Assembly (NCBI GenBank): GCA_905214325.1
Contig: CAJMLT010000023.1
Coordinates: forward strand, 1 to 24,750
Direction of reading: 5' to 3'
Source of the DNA: an uncultured bacterium
GTDB taxonomy: Bacteria > Actinomycetota > Coriobacteriia > Coriobacteriales > Eggerthellaceae
Length of the DNA stretch: 24,750 nucleotides
Part shown: positions 15,898 to 22,356 of the stretch, one piece after another
Layout of the letters: each line of letters opens with the position of its first letter
How positions within the stretch are numbered: position 1 is the stretch's first letter
Program-made: the position numbers and the translations under genes
The notes under the pieces: generated by a model
What the model was told of the DNA's origin: nothing
What the model saw: the letters and a program-made list of their open reading frames with translations, nothing else
Databases searched by the model: none

Positions 15898-16479
15898 TTA
15901 ACGGGGGACGACGACGACGCGACGGCCGCGCCCTTCGCCTTCTGATTCGGTTTCCACCCTCGCATCTTCACGAAGAGCGATATGAACGATGCGGCGCTCA
16001 TAGGGCGTCATAGGACGTAATTTGATTTCACGATCTTGCGATACAGCACGATCAGCGGCATGACGGGCAATCTCTTCGAGTTTCTGACGTTGACGCCCCT
16101 TATATCCCTCTACATCGACAACGATAGGATAACGGAACCCGATCGTACGCGATGTGATAGAAGAGATAAGGAACTGAAGAGCATCCAAGGTCCGTCCATG
16201 GCGTCCGATTAAAACAGCAAGATCGCTTCCCGTAATATCGAGAATCAATTCCCCTTCGTCACCTTCATACTCATCAATCATCACTTCACCGACATTGAAG
16301 TACTTGAGAATATCCTGGAGGGCGGCGATGGCGGTATCAGCTACCGCATCTAACTCCTCGTCCGAAAGGGAGTCTTCTTCGGTGGCTTCTTGATCCATAT
16401 CCTGCTCAAGGGATACATCAATCTCTTCTTCGACTACTTCCTGTAAGGAGTTTTCTTCCTCAATCATTTCTTCACTCAT
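15898..16479 (-). CDS. jag: Jag/KhpB (EloR) RNA-binding protein with KH and R3H domains
   Basis: The 193-residue product has a very acidic N-terminus (1-45, many Glu and Asp). It is followed by a KH domain with GRHG at 92-95 in DLAVLIGRHGRTLDALQFL and an R3H domain with the RxxxH signature (R162, H166 in MTPYERRIVHIAL). The C-terminus is basic (GRGRRVVVVPR). The typical N-terminal Jag_N domain is not recognisable and seems replaced by the acidic stretch, as in many actinobacterial forms. Relatives control cell elongation and RNA stability and sit beside yidC as here. ATG at 16479 has AAGGAG at a good distance; an upstream ATG at 16500 lacks one. Confidence 0.9.
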   Translation of the reverse strand: MSEEMIEEENSLQEVVEEEIDVSLEQDMDQEATEEDSLSDEELDAVADTAIAALQDILKYFNVGEVMIDEYEGDEGELILDITGSDLAVLIGRHGRTLDALQFLISSITSRTIGFRYPIVVDVEGYKGRQRQKLEEIARHAADRAVSQDREIKLRPMTPYERRIVHIALREDARVETESEGEGRGRRVVVVPR

Positions 16480-16502
16480 ATTTTTTCTCCTTATATTCAA
16501 AT

Positions 16503-16528
16503 CTCCCCTTCAATGATTTGAAGGGGAG
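16503..16528 (-). promoter_or_regulatory. Perfect 11-bp hairpin in the yidC-jag gap
   Basis: CTCCCCTTCAA (16503-16513), a 4-base loop and its complement (16518-16528) form a GC-rich stem 24 bases upstream of jag. The following minus-strand bases are ATTTGAAT, not a T run, so it is more likely an mRNA processing or attenuation element than a full terminator. Confidence 0.6.
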
Positions 16529-16553
16529 GAGACGACACACTATAGGTTAAAGA

Positions 16554-17327
16554 CTATTTACCTTTTTTCGTAGGACGAGGCTTTTTAGGCTTACGAACAA
16601 CATCTACTTCAACCGGTTTCGTATCGGCGATAGCCGCTTCGGCAGCAGCATCACGCTTACGAAGAACGGATAGGGTGATCTGCTGTTGGCACACCTGGAA
16701 TATAGATGAGACAGCCCAGAACAACAAAACACCTGCGGGAGATCCCCAACCGATCCACAACATCATCAACGTCATGACGATCATCATCATGAGTGTTTGA
16801 TTCTTCTGAGGATTGGTAGTTCCCCGCTGCTGGAGAACCGTAGGAAGGAAGGTGGCTCCGGCGAAAAGGAGAAGAAGAATGGCATACGGAAGAAATGCCC
16901 CGAAACCTGCTTCCCACATATTACTGGGGGAGGAGACGAGGTTGGGAAGGATGTTGTAGAAGCAATATACCGATCCATCGGAACGCCATGACATTTCATG
17001 GAGAGTCTGGAACAAAGCGATGAAGATAGGCATCTGTAAAAGAATAGGTAGACAACCGGCAAGCGGATTGAATCCCGATTCAGCGGTCAGTTTCTGCATC
17101 TCTTCGCTTTGACGTTGTTTATCGTCAGCATACTTTTCCTGAATTTCCTTCATTAAAGGACTGAATTTCTGCATCTGATACGTAGAGCGAATCTGCTTCT
17201 GCATCAAAGGGAAGAGTAAGATACGGAAAATCAATGTGACGATGAGGATCGCCATACCCCAGTCAGCTACGAAATCATAAAAGAACTCGATGCAGAAAAA
17301 GATTGCATCTTTAAATGCGTCCCACAT
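16554..17327 (-). CDS. yidC: Membrane protein insertase YidC/Oxa1 family
   Basis: YidC inserts and folds membrane proteins with or without SecYEG. The 257-residue length and five-segment layout fit the Gram-positive (YidC1/SpoIIIJ-like) form without the large periplasmic domain. Segments lie at about 23-43, 88-110, 142-166 and 178-218 (two). R35 in TLIFRILLFPL is the conserved Arg of the hydrophilic groove. The cytoplasmic loop 44-84 is amphipathic (QMQKFSPLMKEIQEKY), and the C-terminal tail is strongly basic (KPKKPRPTKKGK) as expected for ribosome contact. No lipoprotein box is visible. ATG at 17327 has AGAGGA about ten bases upstream. It lies 23 bases after yidD in the rpmH operon. Confidence 0.94.
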   Translation of the reverse strand: MWDAFKDAIFFCIEFFYDFVADWGMAILIVTLIFRILLFPLMQKQIRSTYQMQKFSPLMKEIQEKYADDKQRQSEEMQKLTAESGFNPLAGCLPILLQMPIFIALFQTLHEMSWRSDGSVYCFYNILPNLVSSPSNMWEAGFGAFLPYAILLLLFAGATFLPTVLQQRGTTNPQKNQTLMMMIVMTLMMLWIGWGSPAGVLLFWAVSSIFQVCQQQITLSVLRKRDAAAEAAIADTKPVEVDVVRKPKKPRPTKKGK

Positions 17328-17350
17328 TGATGATAATTCCTCTCAAAATC

Positions 17351-17620
17351 CTATTTGCCCTGCTCAGACGGTGTTTTTTCTGGAACAGGATCATATCCAT
17401 AGCCGCCCCCGGGGCGACATCTTAATATTCGTCGTACCGTTAAATAGGAACCCTTGAAAAAGCCGAACCGACGGATTGCTGTCAACCCATATTCCGAACA
17501 TGTCGGGATAAAGCGACATGATGCGGGGAATAAAGGGGATATCGCCAATCGGTAGAACTTTATCAGTAAGATCAGTATCTTACTGGGTATTCCGACGATA
17601 TATGTTACGAATCGTTGCAT
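17351..17620 (-). CDS. yidD: YidD membrane-protein insertion efficiency factor
   Basis: The 89-residue product carries the family marks: an amphipathic N-terminus (LIKFYRLAISPLF), the signature SCRFIPTCSEYGLTAI near 34-49 with its two cysteines, GFFKGSYLTVRRILRCRP, and GGGYGYDPVP. YidD is a small inner-face membrane protein thought to help YidC-dependent insertion. The ATG at 17620 is eight bases after the rnpA stop. It sits in the canonical rnpA-yidD-yidC order. Confidence 0.94.
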   Translation of the reverse strand: MQRFVTYIVGIPSKILILLIKFYRLAISPLFPASCRFIPTCSEYGLTAIRRFGFFKGSYLTVRRILRCRPGGGYGYDPVPEKTPSEQGK

Positions 17621-17628
17621 TTCGTCTT

Positions 17629-17958
17629 TTATTCACTCAAAAACGATTGAACGGCTTCCTCACACATAGTGCGTACTTTACTATAATCGATATCGATTAT
17701 TCTCCGCTTCGCAAGGAAAACGACATCAAAACCCGGCCAAGGGCCACCGAGATCACGATAAATCTCTCTCATCCTTCTTTTGGCTGAATTACGCCACACG
17801 GCATTTCCGTTCTTTTTCCCCGCTATAAAAGCAACACGGCCGATATGGCCGTGTCCCGAATCTCGTAACACTATCAACGTCAGAGCAGACGTGTTATAGC
17901 GCTTACCATGAGAAAAAATATTAGAAATATCCGTGCCGGATTTAATGGTTCCCAACAC
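17629..17958 (-). CDS. rnpA: Ribonuclease P protein component
   Basis: RnpA is the protein subunit that helps the RNase P RNA cleave 5' leaders from pre-tRNA. The 109 residues include the RNR signature GNAVWRNSAKRRMRE at 51-65 (the usual form has RNRIKRR, so Arg-Asn is kept and the third Arg is Ser). VAFIAGKKNGNA precedes it and FDVVFLAKRRI follows. The start ATG at 17958 lies 14 bases beyond the rpmH stop, the classical gene pair. Confidence 0.93.
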   Translation of the reverse strand: MLGTIKSGTDISNIFSHGKRYNTSALTLIVLRDSGHGHIGRVAFIAGKKNGNAVWRNSAKRRMREIYRDLGGPWPGFDVVFLAKRRIIDIDYSKVRTMCEEAVQSFLSE

Positions 17959-17972
17959 AGCTTCTCAATTAT

Positions 17973-18107
17973 TTAGACGCAAAGACGCTTACGGCCTTTA
18001 GCGCGACGCGCTGACAAAACGGCACGACCGCCCTTGGTAGACATACGAGCACGGAAACCATGGGTCTTGGCACGCTTACGGGTATTTGGTTGATAAGTGC
18101 GCTTCAT
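17973..18107 (-). CDS. rpmH: 50S ribosomal protein L34
   Basis: The 44-residue, highly basic protein MKRTYQPNTRKRAKTHGF... ending GRKRLCV is unmistakably L34: the KRTYQP start, HGFRARM and the GRAVLSARRAKGRK block are conserved. It is a structural protein of the large ribosomal subunit. ATG at 18107 follows AAAGGACAGG. It is the first gene of the operon rpmH-rnpA-yidD-yidC-jag-rsmG, read from the promoter at 18141-18168. Confidence 0.97.
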   Translation of the reverse strand: MKRTYQPNTRKRAKTHGFRARMSTKGGRAVLSARRAKGRKRLCV

Positions 18108-18140
18108 TACCTGTCCTTTCAGATTTAGAGTAACTTCGAA

Positions 18141-18168
18141 AGTATATGACACTGAAATGAAAAGTCAA
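18141..18168 (-). promoter_or_regulatory. Promoter of the rpmH operon
   Basis: On the minus strand TTGACT (18168-18163), a 16-base spacer and TATACT (18146-18141) form the best sigma-70-type promoter in the window, 34 bases before the rpmH ATG. It begins only four bases after the stop of the upstream PEBP-like gene. Confidence 0.75.
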
Positions 18169-18172
18169 TGAT

Positions 18173-18685
18173 TTATGCACGACTTATGATATTACTCTCA
18201 GCCTTATCTATGACATGACCTTCAATTGCCCAATGGAAATCATTCAGGAAATAGCCTTGATCTAAATCAAGCATGCAATCGAGAGCATAAACCACCAAGG
18301 TATACGTATGGTCTTTATCAGGGGGACAAGGACCGAGATATCCTTGCGCTGCTGAAAGGTCATCTTCCATCTCTTCAAGACGAGAATAACTACTGTTGGT
18401 ACCCTGCACCCAAGGTATCGTTCCATTGAGACTAGCTCCCTCGGGGATGGAAGTGGTCTCCGGGTGAATATTACAAGCCAACCAATGAATCCATACAAAC
18501 CCACACACCGGAACCGAATCGTAATCTACAAAAGTAAACGCAAGGCTTTTTGTTTCCCGTGGAACATCGATGATGGAAAAAGGGAACGAATGTATCGTAT
18601 TACCGTAGCGTTTATATTCCGTAGGAGAATACTTACCGAATCGATCGGGAAGCTTACCTTCTTCTAAGGGTATGGATATCCTCAT
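18173..18685 (-). CDS. YbhB/YbcL (PEBP-like) family protein
   Basis: The 170-residue product matches the bacterial phosphatidylethanolamine-binding-protein-like family: SLAFTFVDYDSVPVCGF in place of the usual ...DPDAP... strand, WIHWLACNI (His-Trp motif), GASLNG, and YLGPCPPDKDHTYTLVVYALD, the ligand-pocket signature. Bacterial members are cytoplasmic or periplasmic and of uncertain role; no signal peptide is visible here. The DPD of the first motif is DYD, so the pocket may differ. ATG at 18685 has AGGTGG upstream. It sits between the origin gap and rpmH, an unusual place since rpmH normally abuts the origin. A degenerate parS (18551-18566) lies inside it. Confidence 0.85.
   Translation of the reverse strand: MRISIPLEEGKLPDRFGKYSPTEYKRYGNTIHSFPFSIIDVPRETKSLAFTFVDYDSVPVCGFVWIHWLACNIHPETTSIPEGASLNGTIPWVQGTNSSYSRLEEMEDDLSAAQGYLGPCPPDKDHTYTLVVYALDCMLDLDQGYFLNDFHWAIEGHVIDKAESNIISRA
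18551..18566. promoter_or_regulatory. Degenerate parS-like site inside the PEBP gene
   Basis: TGTTTCCCGTGGAACA matches the parS consensus at 14 of 16 positions and encodes DVPRET on the minus strand. ParB binding is plausible but unproven. Confidence 0.4.
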
Positions 18686-19322
18686 ACGACCACCTTATTC
18701 CCTTATATATCCTGTTTTAGAAAGTACTTTACACTATTGATTTCCTTTTTATCCACATTACCCTTCAAAACGATTGTGGAAAATGTTGAAAACTCTACTA
18801 TTCAAATATAAATCACGGTCTATTCTTTTGTGGAATACTTTTTGTCAAGGTGTTATCGGTATATTTTTTACAAATACCTTATTTCCAATCTTACATATCG
18901 AATAACTTAAAAATACCGTTTGAACTGGTGTTTTACTATAAATTGGCACTATTTCTGAAAAGTGAATTAACTTTTTCACTCTTTTCACGAAGAGAGGGGA
19001 ACGCTTATTTTTCAGCTGAAAAACGCAGATTCGACTCTTTGGAAAAACGCCTTATAGAAGACACTTTTCCATATCGACGTTACGGATTTGATACGAATGA
19101 TCATATTTTTTCTTCCGTCTTTTCCGTTTTTCCACTTTTTATTGAAAAGTTGTTGAAAACTTGAAAATCAATAACGAAAACTATTTGAAAAACTGAAAAC
19201 ATACGAATACGGTTTGAATAAAGAAGGAAAATACCGTAGAATTCCAGTACTTATCGTTGTAGAAATCCCTGTTTTTGAAAAACTTGAAAAAATAACCCAC
19301 ACACAACGACACTGAGGACACA
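18686..19322. other. oriC: AT-rich putative origin region (oriC, upstream part) with DnaA boxes
   Basis: This 637-base gap holds no convincing gene. It contains a consensus DnaA box TTATCCACA at 18749-18757, TTTTCCACA on the minus strand at 18783-18775, TATTCCACA on the minus strand at 18837-18829 and a weaker TTTTCCACT at 19128-19136. Seven copies of TTGAAAA (18786, 19142, 19153, 19161, 19185, 19275, 19284) and a 16-bp perfect palindrome TTTTTCAGCTGAAAAA at 19008-19023 are also present. Transcription diverges from here. Together these suggest the origin or half of a bipartite origin. Confidence 0.7.
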
Positions 19323-20225
19323 TTGAATATCATGGATGAGTATCAGGAACAACCGAATCCGTACCCTACTTCCGGTCAACATCCATCGGTACCTCCTTTC
19401 GTTGACACTGCTACTCCCTTCAACCCTTTCCTTCAACAACCTTCCATAGGTAACGGGGGATTATTGATTCAGCAAGCACACCAAGCCGGTAGTGCTGATC
19501 CGGTACAAACATTCGATTATTCGGTCATCAAAACTCCGGCGCGTATCGCCATATACGACAATCTCAAAACAGCGCCACGGGTTATCCAGATTCCCGGTGG
19601 GCCAACACATGAATTCATTGAACATATCTCTTCACTGACGTACCAAAACGCACAGGCATTAGGGGGAATGATCCCTTATACCGTGATCAGAGAAGTATCG
19701 GAGAACTTCATTCACGCAAACTTCCGAGAAGTAATCGTGTCCATCCTCGATAAAGGGAATACCATCCGCTTCACCGATCAAGGACCGGGAATACAGCAGA
19801 AGGATCTTGTTCAGCAACCGGGTTTCACTTCGGCTACCGAACCTATGAAAAGTTATATACGTGGTGTTGGGTCAGGACTTCCTATCGTGAAGGACTATCT
19901 CAACATCTCCCATGGTCATATCAAAATCGAAGATAATATCAATCAAGGATCTGTGGTTACGATCAGTTTGATTGAATCTCCCGAGGAAGATGGTTCATTC
20001 CCCGCAGAGGAAATACCACCTTTAACCGATAATGAGCAGACCATCATGAAAGCGCTTCTCCCTCATAACGCTTTAGGTGTGACCGATGTCAATAAGCGTA
20101 CGGAAATCCCTGTCGCCAGTATCCATACCGCCTTCTCGAAAATGGAAACGATGGGCCTTGTTGAGAAAATCAACAAAAAGCGAACATTGACGGAAAAAGG
20201 GCACCGTATCGCTTTATCCTTATAG
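19323..20225 (+). CDS. GHKL-type ATPase with C-terminal winged helix, upstream of dnaA
   Basis: The 300-residue product begins with about 65 Pro/Gln-rich residues. A GHKL (Bergerat) ATP-binding domain at about 90-215 shows the N box VIREVSENFIHA (E124, N128), the G1 box DQGPGI (152-157) and the G2 box GVGSGLPIV (181-189). A linker follows (218-232), then a winged-helix domain at 234-300 (TDNEQTIMKALLP... MGLVEKINKKRTLTEKGH) like MarR-type readers. No dimerisation/phosphoacceptor His region, sensor domain or membrane segment is visible, so it is not a standard histidine kinase. The combination suggests an ATP-responsive DNA-binding regulator, and its place between the origin gap and dnaA suggests control of initiation; both are inference. 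TTG at 19323, four bases after GAGGA, is the preferred start; ATG at 19332 is the alternative. Confidence 0.8.
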   Translation: MNIMDEYQEQPNPYPTSGQHPSVPPFVDTATPFNPFLQQPSIGNGGLLIQQAHQAGSADPVQTFDYSVIKTPARIAIYDNLKTAPRVIQIPGGPTHEFIEHISSLTYQNAQALGGMIPYTVIREVSENFIHANFREVIVSILDKGNTIRFTDQGPGIQQKDLVQQPGFTSATEPMKSYIRGVGSGLPIVKDYLNISHGHIKIEDNINQGSVVTISLIESPEEDGSFPAEEIPPLTDNEQTIMKALLPHNALGVTDVNKRTEIPVASIHTAFSKMETMGLVEKINKKRTLTEKGHRIALSL

Positions 20226-20392
20226 GAACCTCATGGTAAAAAGTATCAATCAGGTGGTATACGAAAAGAATGCTTTTATATTTATCGGGATCTTATCTTG
20301 ATGGAGTGCACCTCCCATAAGGGTAGTAAAGAGGTTCCTCTCTCGATCAATGTTAAGATAAGGCCTAATAAATTGCGAGGTGGCTTTATTTA
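20224..20392 (+). promoter_or_regulatory. dnaA leader with nested inverted repeats
   Basis: Between the ATPase gene and dnaA, AGGAACCTC (20224-20232) pairs with GAGGTTCCT (20331-20339), and CTTATCTT (20292-20299) with AAGATAAG (20355-20362). CACCTC (20310-20315) can pair with the dnaA ribosome site GAGGTG (20377-20382). The two long pairings exclude each other in part, a layout seen in RNA switches. No clear promoter is visible. Confidence 0.35.
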
Positions 20393-21904
20393 ATGGATAT
20401 CCATGAAGTTTGGACACAGCTGATACGGCAGCTCAAGTCGTACCCCAATGTTAATGCATCGCAGATCGATGCATTCTTTTCGCGTGTTCAAATTCAAGCG
20501 GTGAGCAGTGATTTCATCATGTTTACCTCTAACAACGGTTTCATTAAAGAATGGGTTGAAAAGCACTACATCAAAGATATCAAGCAGGCCCTTTTCGATC
20601 TCTACGGCGTGGATTATCTCGTCCAGATAGAAATCGACCCCACCCAGCAAAGTACTCTCACTATTTCCCCATCACCCCAAGGTATCAACCCCGGCGTCAT
20701 CCATAACCCCCTTCCCGTGATCACGGAGCAGCCGAGTGTACCTTCGCCGGAGCCTGAGAAAGAACATCATCCACTAAATACCGTGCCTACACCCACGGAT
20801 AAAGTGAAAGATGTTTCACGAGAAACAGAGAAGAAAACCGAAGAGAATACGGCGAACAGTCTTACCTTCGATACATTCGTCATCGGTGATTCCAATCGTA
20901 TGGCGTATTCAATGGCTATCGAAGTGGCAGATCGTCCTGGATCCTCGAATTTGAATCCTTTATTCATTTATGGACGAAGCGGGGTAGGGAAAACTCATCT
21001 TCTCTGTGCCATCCAAAATTACATCAGAGAACAATATCCTGATTTCAACGTGTATTACATCGACTCCATGGAGTTGGTGAACAAGTATTCCGATGCCGCT
21101 ATTGAAAAGAGTGTCGATAAGCAGAGTTTCAAGAATTTCGAAAGTTTCTTCGAAGAAGCCGATGTGCTCCTTATTGATGATATCCAGGGTCTTCAAGGAA
21201 AACCGGGGACCCTTGGCGCGTTATTCAGGATATTCAATAGCATGATCACCAAGGGAAAGCAGTTCGTATTCTCTGCTGACCGTGCGCCGAAGAACATCGA
21301 CTTGGATGAACGCTATGTGTCGCGCTTCAATTCTGGAGCGACCATCGATATCCAGCCTCCCGACAATGAAACAAAGCGGAACATTATAAGAAACTTCATC
21401 CTTCAATATCAAAAAGATGAGGATTTCACGATTGAGATCGCCGACGACATCCTCGACTATATCGTTGAAAACTCAAGCTCCAACATCAGGGAACTGAAAA
21501 GTGCTATCACGAATATCATCTTCACGATCAAAGTGAATCCGGGGAAGGAACTTACCTATCAGAAGGTAAAGGAACTTCTCGCCAACCATTTCATCAGCGA
21601 AGGATCGTCACGATTGACTATTGAGATGATCCAACATGCGGTGGAAGATTTCTACGGGGTTTCCCATAGCGACCTCATCAGTAATAAACGAAATCGAAAG
21701 ATCGCTCATCCGCGACAGGTGGCTATCTATTTATGCCGCGAGTTATTGGAAGCGACATTCAAAGCTATCGGCGAAGCATTCAACCGAGATCATTCCACGA
21801 TCATGCATTCTTTCGACTTAATCAACAATGGATTAAGCGAAGATCGTAATCTACGTGAAGAAACGGAAGCCATCCGCGAAAAGATACGTATCCAGCAGTA
21901 TTGA
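20393..21904 (+). CDS. dnaA: Chromosomal replication initiator DnaA
   Basis: DnaA binds DnaA boxes, forms an ATP-dependent filament and melts the origin. The 503 residues show domain I at 1-82, a Pro-rich linker at about 83-155, the AAA+ core with Walker A GRSGVGKT (194-201) and Walker B VLLIDDIQ (258-265), and the C-terminal DNA-binding domain with the signature KRNRKIAHPRQVAIYL and AFNRDHSTIMHS (usual form GGRDHTTVLHA, so the first residues of the loop differ). ATG at 20393 has GAGGTGG ten bases upstream. A degenerate parS (20812-20827) is read in frame as DVSRET in the linker. The gene is flanked on both sides by AT-rich gaps with DnaA-box-like sites. Confidence 0.96.
   Translation: MDIHEVWTQLIRQLKSYPNVNASQIDAFFSRVQIQAVSSDFIMFTSNNGFIKEWVEKHYIKDIKQALFDLYGVDYLVQIEIDPTQQSTLTISPSPQGINPGVIHNPLPVITEQPSVPSPEPEKEHHPLNTVPTPTDKVKDVSRETEKKTEENTANSLTFDTFVIGDSNRMAYSMAIEVADRPGSSNLNPLFIYGRSGVGKTHLLCAIQNYIREQYPDFNVYYIDSMELVNKYSDAAIEKSVDKQSFKNFESFFEEADVLLIDDIQGLQGKPGTLGALFRIFNSMITKGKQFVFSADRAPKNIDLDERYVSRFNSGATIDIQPPDNETKRNIIRNFILQYQKDEDFTIEIADDILDYIVENSSSNIRELKSAITNIIFTIKVNPGKELTYQKVKELLANHFISEGSSRLTIEMIQHAVEDFYGVSHSDLISNKRNRKIAHPRQVAIYLCRELLEATFKAIGEAFNRDHSTIMHSFDLINNGLSEDRNLREETEAIREKIRIQQY
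20812..20827. promoter_or_regulatory. Near-perfect parS inside dnaA
   Basis: TGTTTCACGAGAAACA differs from the parS consensus at one central base (T to A at position 10), giving 15 of 16. It encodes VSRET in the variable linker of DnaA, where the sequence is free to drift, so it may be kept for ParB binding. Confidence 0.55.
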
Positions 21905-22356
21905 TTCGGCTTTCTTCCTAATACACTATCCTTTTGACAACCAACGGGAAAAGACTCAGACAGATAATTTTCCCTTCGTACTCCTTGGTAATGATGAATA
22001 CCTATAGAGAATCCTTCTTCGGTAGGAGTGTTGATGGAATGAGTAAAACAGGAAGAAAAGTATGGGTTTAACGGGGAAAAGATTTTCCCTCCTCTTTCCT
22101 CGTGGAAAACCGCTTCGATATTCCACGTATTTTTCCGTATGCTCTTTATTTACGACGAACTGGTGTAATAAGAGTTTTCAACTTTTACACCGTGCTTATT
22201 ATTACTATTACTTATTTATTTAAATGGAAAAATACAGAGAGAGACCATTACTGAAATCTCTTTGGACTCTCTTTGAAGTCAGGAAACATCGAAGACTTTT
22301 CAAAGAGGAATTGGGTATCATCGTAACAGAGTTATAGCGTATAGATAGGGAACGAT
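21905..22356. other. AT-rich dnaA-dnaN gap: possible unwinding region and second DnaA-box cluster
   Basis: This 452-base gap holds no gene. DnaA-box-like TTTTCCACG (minus, 22109-22101) and TATTCCACG (plus, 22119-22127) face each other. A trinucleotide run TTA TTA TTA CTA TTA (22196-22210), reading TAA/TAG on the other strand, resembles DnaA-trio elements and leads into an AT-rich stretch. Inverted repeats: GGGAAAA/TTTTCCC (21946-21974), GGTGTAA/TTACACC (22162-22191) and CTCTTTGAA/TTCAAAGAG (22269-22307). Confidence 0.5.
22311..22338 (+). promoter_or_regulatory. Candidate dnaN promoter
   Basis: TTGGGT (22311-22316), a 16-base spacer and TATAGC (22333-22338) lie just upstream of the dnaN ATG at 22357. 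Only part of each hexamer matches consensus. Confidence 0.35.

Noticed and set aside
15879..16001. N-terminal extension of the rsmG frame through parS and into jag
   Set aside because: The family start lies at the ATG at 15878, the added residues overlap the jag coding end, and they look unlike RsmG.
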